This document shows positions 48,258 to 57,676 of a stretch of 64,000 nucleotides of DNA, in pieces; positions within the stretch are counted from its first letter, which is position 1, and each line of letters opens with the position of its first letter. Source of the stretch: Rufibacter latericius (lineage in GTDB: Bacteria > Bacteroidota > Bacteroidia > Cytophagales > Hymenobacteraceae); contig NZ_RJJD01000010.1 in the NCBI RefSeq assembly GCF_003721515.1, forward strand, positions 1-64,000, written 5' to 3'. The position numbers and the translations under genes were made by a program. The notes beneath the pieces were generated by a model that did not search any database, was not told the DNA's origin, and saw nothing but the letters and a program-made list of their open reading frames with translations.

Positions 48258-49799
48258 ATGAAAAACAACACGGGTACAACTTTGTCTGTTTGGCAGCCGG
48301 GCGTGGAAATGCCGGTTACCCAAACCTTGAATAGCAATATCACCACCGATGTCTGCGTGGTAGGGGCCGGTATCTCAGGCCTGACCACTGCCTACCTCTT
48401 AGCCAAGGAAGGCAAGAAAGTAGTGGTCCTGGAAGCCGGGGAAATCTGTGGCGGGGAAACCAGCCGCACTACCGCGCACCTTTCCTGGGCCCTGGATGAC
48501 CGATACTCTACCCTGATCAAAGTTTTCGGGAAGGCCCAGGCCCTGCTGGCCTACGAAAGCCACCGGGACGCCATCCTCAAGATCGAGGAAATCATCAAGG
48601 ACGAAAAGATCCAGTGTGATTTTCAGTACTTGCCGGGTTACCTTTTCTTAGGAGCCACTGACACCGAAGACCAACTAGACCAGGAATTGGCGGCTTGTCA
48701 TGAATTAGGCATCATGGATGTGGTGAAACTGAAGCAATGTCCATTGCCCAGCGTCAGCGAAGGTCCTTGTCTGGAGTTTCCGCGGCAAGCCCAATTTCAC
48801 CCGGTGAAGTACCTTTCAGTACTTGCCCGCTACATCCTGGATCACGGTGGGGAAATTTACACCAACAGCCACGTAAAAGAGTTTGACACCGGCCGGGTAC
48901 ACCGCGCCACTACGGATGTTGCTTTTTCGGTGACCGCCAACCATTTAGTGGTGTGTACCAATACCCCGGTCAATGATCAGGTGACCATGCATACCAAACA
49001 GGCTCCCTACCGTACCTACGTCATCGGGGCTCGGGTACCGAAAGGCACGGTTCCTACCGCCTTGTACTGGGATGATTCTGACCCTTATCACTATGTGCGC
49101 CTGGGCAACATCGCCGGAGAGGAAAACCTGGACTCTGAGATTCTGATTGTTGGGGGCGAGGACCATAAAACGGGCCAGAGCAATGGAGACGAAAGCGAGC
49201 GTTTTGATTGTCTGGAAGAATGGACCCGCAAGAAATTCCCCATGACGCAGGATGTGGTGTTCCGCTGGTCGGGGCAGGTGATGGAACCGGTAGATTTCAT
49301 GGGCTTCATTGGCCGGAATCCGGGAAACAGCAAAAACGTGTACATCGCCACCGGCGACTCGGGGCATGGTATGACGCACGGCACCATAGCCGGTATCCTG
49401 ATCACCGACCTAATCTGCGAACGCGTCAATCCTTGGGAAAAACTGTATGACCCTGGCCGCGTGACTTTCTCCACTGATTCAGCCAAGGAATTCCTGAAGG
49501 AGAACCTCAACGTGGCAAGCCAGTATTTAGATTGGGTAAAACCAGGCCACAAAGAGCAGGAAGAGATTGCCCCGGGTACCGGAGTGGTGGTGCAGAAAGG
49601 CGCCGGTAAAGTAGCCGTGTACTGTGATGCCCAAGGAGTCCGGCACGAAAGCTCGGCGGTGTGTACCCACCTGGGTTGTATTGTGCACTGGAATAACCTG
49701 GAAAACTCCTGGGATTGCCCCTGCCACGGTTCCCGCTTCGATCCGTACGGGAAAGTAGTGGCTGGCCCGGCGCCCCGGGACCTAGAAAAGCTTTCCTAA
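48258..49799 (+). CDS. FAD-dependent oxidoreductase with C-terminal Rieske domain
   Basis: A 513-residue fusion. The N-terminal DAO-type FAD domain (~30-400) has [30 protein letters not shown] (~32-61). The C-terminal Rieske [2Fe-2S] domain (~420-505) has both ligand boxes: CTHLGC (~473) and CPCHGS (~492). The FAD domain resembles glycine/D-amino acid oxidases; the Rieske centre should pass electrons to or from the flavin. The substrate is unknown. Followed by a 30-bp-arm terminator. Confidence 0.9.
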   Translation: MKNNTGTTLSVWQPGVEMPVTQTLNSNITTDVCVVGAGISGLTTAYLLAKEGKKVVVLEAGEICGGETSRTTAHLSWALDDRYSTLIKVFGKAQALLAYESHRDAILKIEEIIKDEKIQCDFQYLPGYLFLGATDTEDQLDQELAACHELGIMDVVKLKQCPLPSVSEGPCLEFPRQAQFHPVKYLSVLARYILDHGGEIYTNSHVKEFDTGRVHRATTDVAFSVTANHLVVCTNTPVNDQVTMHTKQAPYRTYVIGARVPKGTVPTALYWDDSDPYHYVRLGNIAGEENLDSEILIVGGEDHKTGQSNGDESERFDCLEEWTRKKFPMTQDVVFRWSGQVMEPVDFMGFIGRNPGNSKNVYIATGDSGHGMTHGTIAGILITDLICERVNPWEKLYDPGRVTFSTDSAKEFLKENLNVASQYLDWVKPGHKEQEEIAPGTGVVVQKGAGKVAVYCDAQGVRHESSAVCTHLGCIVHWNNLENSWDCPCHGSRFDPYGKVVAGPAPRDLEKLS

Positions 49800-49811
49800 T
49801 CATTTAGGTTG

Positions 49812-49875
49812 TTAAGCAGAGAGCCGTTTAGAGCCTGATTTTCATGAATCAGGCTCTAAACGGCTCTCTGCTTAA
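49812..49875. terminator. Very long terminator hairpin (palindrome copy 19)
   Basis: A nearly perfect inverted repeat with ~30-base arms (TTAAGCAGAGAGCCG, then GTTTAGAGCCTGATT, mirrored exactly). Its core, 49825-49862, is a dispersed-palindrome copy; the outer 15 bases are unique to this site. It lies between the convergent Rieske oxidoreductase and DUF922 genes. Confidence 0.9.
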
Positions 49876-49915
49876 ATTGCTTTATTTGAAGCATTTAGCT
49901 AAAGTCTGTGAGAGT

Positions 49916-50467
49916 TTACTTATAAGCTTCCAATCGTTTTAACCGAAGTTCAACAGAAGCGATCCACTCCAGTTGTTGGTCTTTGTCCAGGCCGTGGCGG
50001 CTCTGGGAATCATAGAATTCCTGCTCTTTGTGCCAGGCATTGAAGGCCTCGTTCGCGTACTTGTTTAAGTCAGCGGCACCCCGGTTGCAGGCATTAGGAA
50101 GCTCGGCCAGGCGCTTGCGCAGTTGGCGGGCGTGCAGCTCGGTTAAATCAAAGTGCAACTGCTCATGGGCCAGTAACAAGACTGAGGTTTTATTTCGGGT
50201 CCAGGATTCCTTGGGGTTGAAAACCGCTTCTACTTTAAACTTCAGCTGGTTGTTCTCGCATTTAACCTTCATCTCCATGTTGGTGGAGGTAAGGGCGTGG
50301 TGTTGATTGGTGGGCGAAGGACTGCCGGCAAAGTCATCCCAGGTAAGGCGCTTCTGCACCGTCCAGGGAATGTCTGCTTTAAGGGGGGCAATCGGTGTAG
50401 GGTTAGTATCAGGAATAGCGGCCAGAAACAGCGCGCTGATCCAAAGCGGAAAAAATGTAAATGACAT
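49916..50467 (-). CDS. DUF922 secreted Zn-protease-like protein
   Basis: A 183-residue protein with an N-terminal signal (MSFTFFPLWISALFLAAIPDT). The body matches DUF922: WDDFAGSPSPTNQHHALTSTNM and LLAHEQLHFDLTELHARQLRKRL, the latter with an HExxH metalloprotease motif (~112-116). Predicted to be a periplasmic or secreted zinc-dependent peptidase; no substrate known. Confidence 0.85.
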   Translation of the reverse strand: MSFTFFPLWISALFLAAIPDTNPTPIAPLKADIPWTVQKRLTWDDFAGSPSPTNQHHALTSTNMEMKVKCENNQLKFKVEAVFNPKESWTRNKTSVLLLAHEQLHFDLTELHARQLRKRLAELPNACNRGAADLNKYANEAFNAWHKEQEFYDSQSRHGLDKDQQLEWIASVELRLKRLEAYK

Positions 50468-50534
50468 AGCTGCTGAGGTAACACACTCCCGTCCAAAAGG
50501 AGTTTCCTCCCTTCACAACTAAGTTATAAAAATT

Positions 50535-51869
50535 TTATTGCGGGCTCAACTTTCTAAACCTGAAATACAGCAGCAGCGCGGCAATGGTAAGACCCGTAAA
50601 GAGCCCCAGCCAGGTACCAACAGCGCCCATCCCTCCCCAGAACCCTAAGGCATACCCCACCGGCAAGGCAATAAGCCAATAAGAGAACAGTGAGATCATG
50701 CTGGGTACTTTCACGTCCTCCAGACCACGCAAAGCACCCAAACCCACCACCTGCACCCCGTCAGACAACTGGAAAATAGCGGCGATGATCAACAGTTTAG
50801 AGGCCAACACGTGCACCGAGGCATCTTTCACGTAAAAATGCGGGATCAGGTCTTTGCCCAGAATGATGAGGGTGGCACTTGCCGCCATGAACAAAGCTCC
50901 CAGAATGAGGCTGCTGTTGCCGGCCACGTGGGCCCCGTGCAGATCGCCGGAGCCCCGCAGTTTGCCCACCCTAATAGTAGCCGCCGATGAGATTCCGCTG
51001 GCCATCATGTACGTCACGGAAGCTACGTTCAACGCAATCTGGTGGGCTGCCAGGTCGCGGGCACCTACCCAACCAATCATCACCGCCGAAAAACTGAATG
51101 CTCCCATCTCAAAGATCATCTGCAGCGAGATAGGCAACCCGATTTTGAACATGCGGGACATATGGGTCCAGGAGAGGTGTTCTAGGGTGAGGTACTTGCG
51201 ATAGCGGGCAAAGCGCTTAAACCTAAGTACAAAAGCAGCCATGATGACGGCCATGAGCACGCGGGAGATAAACGTAGCCCAGGCAGCCCCGTTCAAGCCC
51301 AGGGCGGGCAAACCCAGCTTACCGTAGATGAGCACGTAATTGAGCCCCACATTCACCACGTTGGCAAAAATGGAGATGTACATAGACTGCTTTGTGAGGG
51401 ATAGGCCTTCGGCGAACTGCTTGAAGGCCTGGAACACCATCAGTGGCACCATGGAAAAGAACAGGATGTTCACGTACGGAATGGCCAGCCGAACCACCTC
51501 TTCAGGTTGATTTAAATACGCGATGAGAGGTGATAATCCCCAGAAAGCCAGGAACAAAAGAATCCCTACGATGGTGTTCAGGAAAAGGCCATTGATCAAG
51601 ACTAACGCGATCCGGGTGTGGTTTTTACGGCCGTCGGCACGGGCCACCAGGGGCGTGATGCTGTAAGAGATTCCCAAACCAAACACCAGGGTGATGGTGA
51701 AAATGCTGTTTCCCAACGAAGCCGCGGCCAACTGAGCCGTCCCAATGCGACCAGCCATCACACTGTCGGTTACTGTTACCAGAATGTGCCCCAATTGACT
51801 TAACACCACGGGGTAGGCTAGCCAGAAAGTACTTTTATAATGTTCGCGGTATTGAGCAGAGAAAATCAC
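50535..51869 (-). CDS. MATE-family efflux transporter
   Basis: A 444-residue inner-membrane protein with about 12 helices in two similar halves. Seen: YPVVLSQLGHILVTVTDSVMAGRIGTAQLAAASLGNSIF (~20-58) and IGLPISLQMIFEMGAFSFSAVMIGWVGARDLAAHQIALNV (~244-283), the paired MATE repeats. It exports cationic drugs or metabolites with Na+ or H+. The start codon is a GTG at 51869. It is monocistronic, with a palindrome-rich region upstream. Confidence 0.92.
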   Translation of the reverse strand: MIFSAQYREHYKSTFWLAYPVVLSQLGHILVTVTDSVMAGRIGTAQLAAASLGNSIFTITLVFGLGISYSITPLVARADGRKNHTRIALVLINGLFLNTIVGILLFLAFWGLSPLIAYLNQPEEVVRLAIPYVNILFFSMVPLMVFQAFKQFAEGLSLTKQSMYISIFANVVNVGLNYVLIYGKLGLPALGLNGAAWATFISRVLMAVIMAAFVLRFKRFARYRKYLTLEHLSWTHMSRMFKIGLPISLQMIFEMGAFSFSAVMIGWVGARDLAAHQIALNVASVTYMMASGISSAATIRVGKLRGSGDLHGAHVAGNSSLILGALFMAASATLIILGKDLIPHFYVKDASVHVLASKLLIIAAIFQLSDGVQVVGLGALRGLEDVKVPSMISLFSYWLIALPVGYALGFWGGMGAVGTWLGLFTGLTIAALLLYFRFRKLSPQ

Positions 51870-52211
51870 AAGCCATTTTTAAATCAGGGCGCAAAGGTAC
51901 GGCTATTTTCTCTCTTCAGGAGGACAAATGTCCAAGTAAGCAAAGATCAATCCTTTGGTAAACTCCTGTTCCCAGAGGTGAAGTAAGTTTCTTCACGCCT
52001 TGTTTTTGATGTGTTTTCCGGAAACTAGCTTTAAAACCGGTTTTGAGGTTTTGAAGAGTTAGAGGTGAGAGAAGAGTTGAACATGAATTCAGGCTCTCAG
52101 GATTAGGCTAAAGTTGACCTGTTAAACAACTCCTCAGTACTTAGTTCTCGGGTAGTTTGGGAAAGTTCGGAATAGGCAGATGTTGTTTTAAGGCTGTTTA
52201 TAGGAAAACAC
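51870..52211. other. Intergenic region with two palindrome copies
   Basis: About 340 bases between two minus-strand genes (MATE pump and aminotransferase). It holds dispersed palindromes at 52002-52038 and 52185-52220 and no reading frame that looks coding. Confidence 0.6.
52002..52038. repeat. Dispersed intergenic palindrome, copy 20
   Basis: GTTTTTGATGTGTTTTCC, then GGAAACTAGCTTTAAAACC, upstream of the MATE gene. Confidence 0.5.
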
Positions 52212-52220
52212 CTAAGAAAC
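52185..52220. repeat. Dispersed intergenic palindrome, copy 21
   Basis: GTTTTAAGGCTGTTTA, then TAGGAAAACACCTAAGAAAC. Its right end overlaps the last codons of the aminotransferase gene. Confidence 0.6.
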
Positions 52221-53306
52221 AAAGGCTTTCAAGCGAAGCAGGGCATTCTCCAAAATATCCTCCGGAAGGGCGTAGGACATCCGCACAGCGTTGGTCATTC
52301 CCATGTTTGTGGCGCTCAAAACCTCAAGCCCTACCTGGTCTTTCAAGGCAGCGGCCCATTCCTCCACGAGCATAAAGGGAGAGGCAGGATCCTGGGCCTG
52401 CAGGCAGCCATCTACCTGTAAGGTGACATAATACCCCGCATCCGGAAGGGTGAATTTGAGCTTGGGCATCAGCTCCAGTTCCTGGCGTACCCGCTCTCTT
52501 TTCGCTTCCAGGTCTTGCCTGAAGTGTTTCCAGATTTGGTGGCGGTGTTGGGTAGCGGCTACGGCGCCAGCCTGTACAAAAGGCGATACCCCCGAGATCA
52601 ATTTTCGCTGGAGTTCTGTGGCGGAATGGAGAACTTCGAAAGGGGCAATCAGGTACCCAACCCGCCAACCCGACATGGCAAAGGACTTAGAGAAACCATT
52701 GATCACGGCTACTCTATTTCGCAGATGCTCAAAGCGTATGAAACTTGGTACGGGCCCGTCAAACCCAAGCCCGTCGTAGATTTCGTCTGAGAGCAGGTGC
52801 AGGTTGGGGAACTCGTCCAGCAGGTGCGCTACCTGCTGCAGCTCGGCAACGGAATACACTTTTCCGGTGGGGTTTCCCGGGTTGGTGAGGATGAGCAGCC
52901 GGGTGTCCGGGGAAACTTTCTGCCTGATTTGCTCAACATTTAGGGAATAGCCTTGCTCCGGATTGGCTGGTACTGTTACCAGTTTGCCGCCGCTTTGCCG
53001 GATAAGCTCCGGAAACGCAAACCAGTAGGGGGCCAGGGCAATCACCTCGTCATCGGGCTGAAGCAGGCTTTGCAGGTACAGGTGGATGGCGTGTTTGGCC
53101 CCGTGGGTGATAAGGATCTGCTCGGCGGGAACCGGCACGCCTTCGTCCTCCAGGTACCGTTGCGCCAGGGCGTACCTTAAATCCGGCAGGCCTTCTGTGG
53201 GACCGTAAAAGGTGTCATGTTTGGACAGGGCCTTATGGATGGCCTCTACTGCCACGCCGGGGGTATTGAAATGGCTGACGCCTAAATGCAGCGGAATAAC
53301 ATCCAT
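52212..53306 (-). CDS. PLP-dependent class I/II aminotransferase
   Basis: A 364-residue fold-type I aminotransferase. Seen: LTNPGNPTGKVYSV (~139-152), LHLLSDEIYDGLGFDG (Asp/Tyr of the PLP site), and the Schiff-base lysine in NGFSKSFAMSGWRVGY (~204-219). The N-terminus begins directly at MDVIPLHLGVSHFNTPG and lacks the ~30 residues normally found before this motif; an in-frame stop 7 codons upstream shows no longer form exists. It lies 122 bases downstream of egtD on the same strand. Aspartate/aromatic-type specificity cannot be decided; a link to ergothioneine is speculative. Confidence 0.87.
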   Translation of the reverse strand: MDVIPLHLGVSHFNTPGVAVEAIHKALSKHDTFYGPTEGLPDLRYALAQRYLEDEGVPVPAEQILITHGAKHAIHLYLQSLLQPDDEVIALAPYWFAFPELIRQSGGKLVTVPANPEQGYSLNVEQIRQKVSPDTRLLILTNPGNPTGKVYSVAELQQVAHLLDEFPNLHLLSDEIYDGLGFDGPVPSFIRFEHLRNRVAVINGFSKSFAMSGWRVGYLIAPFEVLHSATELQRKLISGVSPFVQAGAVAATQHRHQIWKHFRQDLEAKRERVRQELELMPKLKFTLPDAGYYVTLQVDGCLQAQDPASPFMLVEEWAAALKDQVGLEVLSATNMGMTNAVRMSYALPEDILENALLRLKAFVS

Positions 53307-53367
53307 GTACGGGTGGTTTAAAGATCAGACTTTACTTTGGCCCCTGAATGGCCCGCAAAATCTAGTC

Positions 53368-53404
53368 ATTTTTCACCTGTTTTCAGAAAACCGAGGCAAA
53401 ATCG
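53368..53404. repeat. Dispersed intergenic palindrome, copy 22
   Basis: ATTTTTCACCTGTTTT, then CAGAAAACCGAGGCAAAATCG, between egtD and the aminotransferase gene, codirectional. Confidence 0.55.
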
Positions 53405-53428
53405 TTTCCTGTCTTTCACCTGCTCAGG

Positions 53429-54433
53429 TTAAGGCAGAGGCCGAAGCAGTACATCGGCGAAGCCGTGGCTGGGATCTGTGAAGACATCCTGCACCCAAAA
53501 GCCGCATTCCTGAGCCATTTCCTCTACCTGCCGGAGCGAGAACTTATAGGAATTCTCGGTATGGATGGCTTCCCAGGCCTCGAATTGAAAGGTTTGCTGA
53601 AGGGCCCCAATGTACACTTCCTGTGGTTTCTGGCTGATAAGGAAACTTCGCATGGTACCTTCTAAAGGGTCGTACTCCGCGAAGTGCTGGAAGGCGTCCA
53701 GGTCAAAATCGGCTTGGAGTTCCTTGTTGATGCGATGCAGCAGGTTGAGGTTAAAGGCCGAGGTAATGCCGGCGGCATCGTCATAGGCCCGCCGGATTTT
53801 TTCGGGGTCTTTTCTTAAATCCAGGCCTAAAAGGAAGGAGTCCTCAGGGTTCAGGGTCTGGCGCAGGGTACAGAGGAAGTTCTTGGCCTCGCACAGGTCA
53901 AAGTTCCCGATGTTGGAGCCCAGGAACAGCACTACCTTGCGCTGGTGTACGTGTTGGTTAAGCCATTCCAATCCCTGGAAATATTCAGCGGCGAGGGCTT
54001 TCACCTGTAAGCTGGGCCACCGGTGGCCCATGTCTTCCAGAAGCAGAGTCAACTGGTCCTGGGAAATATCCAGAGGGACATAGGAGAAATCGGTTTTTGA
54101 GGCCACCAACTCAGAAAGCAGCAGTTTGGTTTTGTAGGCATCACCGGCGCCAAGGTCCACTAACTGGAACCGGGTGTGGGTATCCATTGCGAAGAGGATC
54201 TCCTTGCGTTGGCGCGACAAAATCTGGTGCTCCAGTTTGGTAAGGTAATACTCGGGCAGTTCCATGATCTGCTGGAAAAGCTGGCTCCCTCTTGCATCAT
54301 AAAAGAATCTGGAGGATAGCTTTTTGGGGGTTTGGCTCAAGCCCTGCTTTACATCCTGCGCCAGGCCGTTGTCATCTGAGACACGGGTGGGCAACAGGTC
54401 TATCAGGCCGTTTTGGGTAGAGGTGGAGGTCAT
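53429..54433 (-). CDS. egtD: L-histidine N-alpha-methyltransferase EgtD
   Basis: A 334-residue SAM-dependent enzyme that trimethylates histidine to hercynine, the first step of ergothioneine synthesis. Seen: KKLSSRFFYDARGSQLFQQIMELPEYYLTKLEHQIL (~37-72, family signature), SAM motif LVDLGAGDAYKTKLLLSEL (~91-109), and FLGSNIGNFDLCEAKNFL (~169-186). It begins 9 bases after the stop of egtB, so the two form an operon. Confidence 0.93.
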   Translation of the reverse strand: MTSTSTQNGLIDLLPTRVSDDNGLAQDVKQGLSQTPKKLSSRFFYDARGSQLFQQIMELPEYYLTKLEHQILSRQRKEILFAMDTHTRFQLVDLGAGDAYKTKLLLSELVASKTDFSYVPLDISQDQLTLLLEDMGHRWPSLQVKALAAEYFQGLEWLNQHVHQRKVVLFLGSNIGNFDLCEAKNFLCTLRQTLNPEDSFLLGLDLRKDPEKIRRAYDDAAGITSAFNLNLLHRINKELQADFDLDAFQHFAEYDPLEGTMRSFLISQKPQEVYIGALQQTFQFEAWEAIHTENSYKFSLRQVEEMAQECGFWVQDVFTDPSHGFADVLLRPLP

Positions 54434-54442
54434 GACTTGGGT

Positions 54443-55741
54443 TTAGGAGTATCGTTTGGCTAACCTGATGCCGGTGAACTGCCAGCGTTTGTCTGCGTGA
54501 AAAAAGTTTCGGTACGTGCTTCTGATGTGGCTTTGCGGGGTAGCGCAGGAGCCCCCGCGCAGCACCATCTGGTTTACCATGAATTTACCGTTGTATTCCC
54601 CCAAAGCCCCGGGTGCCGTCTCAAAACCAGAGTAAGGAAAATAGCCGCTGTAAGTCCATTCCCAGGTATTGCCTAGCAACTGGGCCACTTTATCTGAATC
54701 TTGAGAAAGGATAGCCGCCACTGGTTGCAGCAGACCACTTTCCAAGAAGTTGCCTTCCTGCAGAGGATTGGCATGAAGTTGGGCTAAGGCTTCCCATTCA
54801 AATTCCGTCAAAAGCCGGTGCCCAGACCAGTTCGCGTAAGCCAGTGCCTCATAGAAACTCACGTGCGTAACCGGGGCATTCAGGTCAACCTTCTCCAAGC
54901 CCTGCAACGTGAAGTACCACCACTCCTCGTCCTGTTTTGTCCAGTAAAGAGGAGCTTGCCACTGATGTTGCTGACACAATTGCCAGCCTTCGTCAAGCCA
55001 ATGCCTGAAATCTGAATAGCCGCCAGCTTCCATGAAGGCGAGGTATTCGCCGTTGGTTACCGGGGTACGCCGCGCCTGGAACTCCGCTACATATACGGGG
55101 TGAGCCTGTAGTTCATTGTCAAAGCAGAAACCCTCGCCCGTAAATCCAATAGTGTACATGCCCTCCGGCACAGTGACCCATTCGTTTTGGGGCGGTTTTA
55201 CAGATACGGGCATCAGAGCAGGTTCAGCTTTGGGCTGATAAGCTGGCAACAGCGGGTTGCAGCCCAGAATGTATTTAATGTCGGTGACTAAGAGTTCCTG
55301 GTGTTGCTGTTCGTGCTGAAGGCCCAGTTCCAGAAGGACTTGTATTTGATCATTTTCCAGGAAGGAATCAGAGTTCAGGGCTTGTTCCATTTCCTCGTCC
55401 ACGTACTGGCGGTAAGCGTAGATGTCCTCCAACGGCGGGCGCGACAAGGTACCACGGTCAGACCGGGCTACCCGGCTGCCCATGCTGTTGTAGTAGGAGT
55501 TGAACAGGAAAGCGTACTGCGGATGGAAAGGCTGGTAACCCGGCCGATGCGGCTCCAGGATAAAAGTCTCGAAAAACCAGGTAGTATGTCCCAGGTGCCA
55601 TTTGGGCGGACTCACATCTACCATGGGTTGCATGACCGTATCTTCTGGGGTAAGCGGCGCGCACAACTGCTCGGTCTGCCGCCGGATCTGCCGGAAACGT
55701 GTGAGCAAACTGGTGGTGTGGTTTAGCGTAAGAGGAATCAT
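54443..55741 (-). CDS. egtB: Ergothioneine biosynthesis protein EgtB
   Basis: A 432-residue non-haem iron sulfoxide synthase. The N-terminal DinB-like domain has the iron ligands: His in KWHLGHTTWFFETF (~48-52) and the HxxxHxE in LQHEQQHQELLVTDIKYIL (~138-156). The C-terminal FGE-sulfatase-like domain (~185-430) ends MVLRGGSCATPQSHIRSTYRNFFHADKRWQFTGIRLAK. It joins hercynine to a thiol donor (gamma-glutamylcysteine or cysteine) as a sulfoxide. No egtA or egtC is near, which suggests direct use of cysteine, but this is inference. Operon with egtD. Confidence 0.93.
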   Translation of the reverse strand: MIPLTLNHTTSLLTRFRQIRRQTEQLCAPLTPEDTVMQPMVDVSPPKWHLGHTTWFFETFILEPHRPGYQPFHPQYAFLFNSYYNSMGSRVARSDRGTLSRPPLEDIYAYRQYVDEEMEQALNSDSFLENDQIQVLLELGLQHEQQHQELLVTDIKYILGCNPLLPAYQPKAEPALMPVSVKPPQNEWVTVPEGMYTIGFTGEGFCFDNELQAHPVYVAEFQARRTPVTNGEYLAFMEAGGYSDFRHWLDEGWQLCQQHQWQAPLYWTKQDEEWWYFTLQGLEKVDLNAPVTHVSFYEALAYANWSGHRLLTEFEWEALAQLHANPLQEGNFLESGLLQPVAAILSQDSDKVAQLLGNTWEWTYSGYFPYSGFETAPGALGEYNGKFMVNQMVLRGGSCATPQSHIRSTYRNFFHADKRWQFTGIRLAKRYS

Positions 55742-55817
55742 GTGGTTTGTACTTATTTACCTTCTAAACTAGATTTATCCTGAAAGGTTGTACCTTCACT
55801 TGTCAGAAAAAGACCCT

Positions 55818-56894
55818 ATGCCCCTTGTTTTTACCCCTTTTTCGCGGGAATTGGTTTTTAAGTTCGATGCCCGTACCTCCCGTGGCGCCATGAAAACCCA
55901 CCAGGCCTATTTTCTGCGCGTGCACCACACCCAGAGACCTCAGGTGCAGGGATGGGGCGAGTGTTCTCCGCTGCCCGGCCTAAGTCCCGACTATTCCCCC
56001 GATTTTCCCCAACTCCTGCAGCATCTCTGCGACCAGTACAACGCCCTGAACCTGGAAGACCCCGAGGCCGACGAGGGGATGAACTTCTGGAGTTCCCTGG
56101 CAGCCTGGCCTTCCATTTGTTTTGCCGCTGAAACCGCCTGGATTGACTATTTACGCGGGGCCCAAAGAATCCTGTACAAAACTCCCTTTTCAAGCTCAGA
56201 GCAGGGCATCCGGATCAATGGCCTTATCTGGATGGGCGATTTGGCATTTATGCGGGAACAGATCGAAAAAAAGATGGACCAGGGATTCCGCTGCCTGAAA
56301 CTGAAGATTGGCGGGCTTGATTTCACGCAGGAATTGAAGATACTGAAAGAAATCAGGAATGTAGCCAGCCCGCAGGAACTGGAACTTCGGTTAGATGCCA
56401 ACGGGGCCTTCTCACCGTACGATGCGGAGGAGAAGCTCCGGCAACTGGCCATGTTCGATATCCATTCCCTGGAGCAGCCCATCAAAGCCGGACAGGTAGA
56501 GGAAATGCAGCTTCTGTGCGAGGTTTCTCCCATTCCCATCGCCTTGGACGAAGAACTTATTGGCGTGAATGGGGAGGAAAACAAATGGAACCTGCTGCAC
56601 ACCATCCGGCCGCAGTATATCATCATCAAACCCACGCTGGTGGGCGGATTGGTAAGCAGCCGGGAGTGGATTCAGGTGGCTCAGTCTTTGGGAATTGACT
56701 GGTGGCTTACCTCGGCGCTGGAATCCAACATCGGCCTGAACGCCATTGCCCAGTTTGCCGCTGAGTTGGGTAATCCTATGCCTCAAGGGTTGGGAACCGG
56801 ACAGCTATACCACAACAACTTCGCCTCTCCGCTGGAAATCAGGGGAGAAGAGCTTTGGTACAACTCAGACAAACCTTGGGAATTACCTAAGTGA
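55818..56894 (+). CDS. menC: o-Succinylbenzoate synthase (MenC), enolase superfamily
   Basis: A ~358-residue enolase-superfamily enzyme of menaquinone synthesis that dehydrates SHCHC to o-succinylbenzoate. Seen: GWGECSPLPGLSPDY (~45-59), catalytic KxK in FRCLKLKIGG (~152-162), metal ligands in LRLDANGAFSP (~187), SLEQPIKAGQ (~216) and ALDEELIG (~240), and the second base lysine in YIIIKPTLVGG (~265). I chose the ATG at 55818 over an upstream TTG. No other men genes are in the window. A dipeptide epimerase is the alternative. Confidence 0.85.
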   Translation: MPLVFTPFSRELVFKFDARTSRGAMKTHQAYFLRVHHTQRPQVQGWGECSPLPGLSPDYSPDFPQLLQHLCDQYNALNLEDPEADEGMNFWSSLAAWPSICFAAETAWIDYLRGAQRILYKTPFSSSEQGIRINGLIWMGDLAFMREQIEKKMDQGFRCLKLKIGGLDFTQELKILKEIRNVASPQELELRLDANGAFSPYDAEEKLRQLAMFDIHSLEQPIKAGQVEEMQLLCEVSPIPIALDEELIGVNGEENKWNLLHTIRPQYIIIKPTLVGGLVSSREWIQVAQSLGIDWWLTSALESNIGLNAIAQFAAELGNPMPQGLGTGQLYHNNFASPLEIRGEELWYNSDKPWELPK

Positions 56895-56899
56895 GTGCT

Positions 56900-56934
56900 G
56901 TTTAAGGGCTAATTTACCAAAACAAGGTTAAAAC
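56900..56934. repeat. Dispersed intergenic palindrome, copy 23
   Basis: GTTTAAGGGCTAATTTA, then CCAAAACAAGGTTAAAACG, in the short gap between the convergent menC and sirtuin genes. Confidence 0.55.
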
Positions 56935-56938
56935 GAAG

Positions 56939-57628
56939 TTATTCTCCCAGCAGCTTCTTGACCAATTTAGGTACGCCCACGGTGGCTTTCTCCTGAATGA
57001 TGGTGAAGTTTCTGCGGTGCGAGACCGCCGGTGTGTTGGGGTCAATCAGGTAAATGGGGGTGTCATGCGGCGCGTAGGAGAGAAGGCCTGCCGCTGGATA
57101 CACTTGTAAAGATGTCCCGATGATAAGCAGGTAATCGGCGTGCATGGTTTCTTCGGCGGCTTGTTCAATGAGTGGAACAGCTTCTCCAAACCAAACAATG
57201 TTAGGCCTTAGTTGAGAGCCTTTTTCGCAGAGATCGCCCAGGTTCAGTTCCCAGCCGTTCATGGGGTACACCAGTTTTTCGTCTTTGGTGCTGCGGCTCT
57301 CAAACAGCTTGCCGTGCAGGTGCAGGATGTGCGAAGACCCGGCCCGCTCATGCAGATCATCCACATTCTGGGTGATGATGCGCACGTCATATTTCTGTTC
57401 CAGGTCAACCAAGGCTTTGTGGGCTGCGTTTGGTTCAACCCCCAAAGCGCTTTTCCGGCGTTGGTTGTAGAAGTCCAGCACCAATTTTGGGTTTTTCTGC
57501 CAGCCTTCCGGCGAGGCCACCTCCATTACATCATGTCCTTCCCAGAGGCCGTTTGCGTCCCGGAATGTAGCCAGGCCGCTCTCTGCGCTGATTCCGGCGC
57601 CGGTCAATACCACAACTTTCTGTTTCAT
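56939..57628 (-). CDS. cobB: Sir2-family NAD-dependent deacylase, CobB-like
   Basis: A 229-residue sirtuin. Seen: VVLTGAGISAESGLATFRDANGLW (~6-29, NAD binding), TQNVDDLHERAGSSHILHLHG (~86-106, catalytic His105), and LLIIGTSLQVYPAAGLLSYA. Tyr54 and Arg57 (DFYNQRRKS) form the class III YxxR signature of desuccinylases/demalonylases. The usual four zinc cysteines are absent: only Cys134 remains in the region where the zinc ribbon belongs. It probably removes acyl groups from lysines using NAD. Confidence 0.9.
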   Translation of the reverse strand: MKQKVVVLTGAGISAESGLATFRDANGLWEGHDVMEVASPEGWQKNPKLVLDFYNQRRKSALGVEPNAAHKALVDLEQKYDVRIITQNVDDLHERAGSSHILHLHGKLFESRSTKDEKLVYPMNGWELNLGDLCEKGSQLRPNIVWFGEAVPLIEQAAEETMHADYLLIIGTSLQVYPAAGLLSYAPHDTPIYLIDPNTPAVSHRRNFTIIQEKATVGVPKLVKKLLGE

Positions 57629-57676
57629 GGTTTGTTCAGGTTTGTCCTGTAATCTACTGCAAACGAGTGTAAAAAG

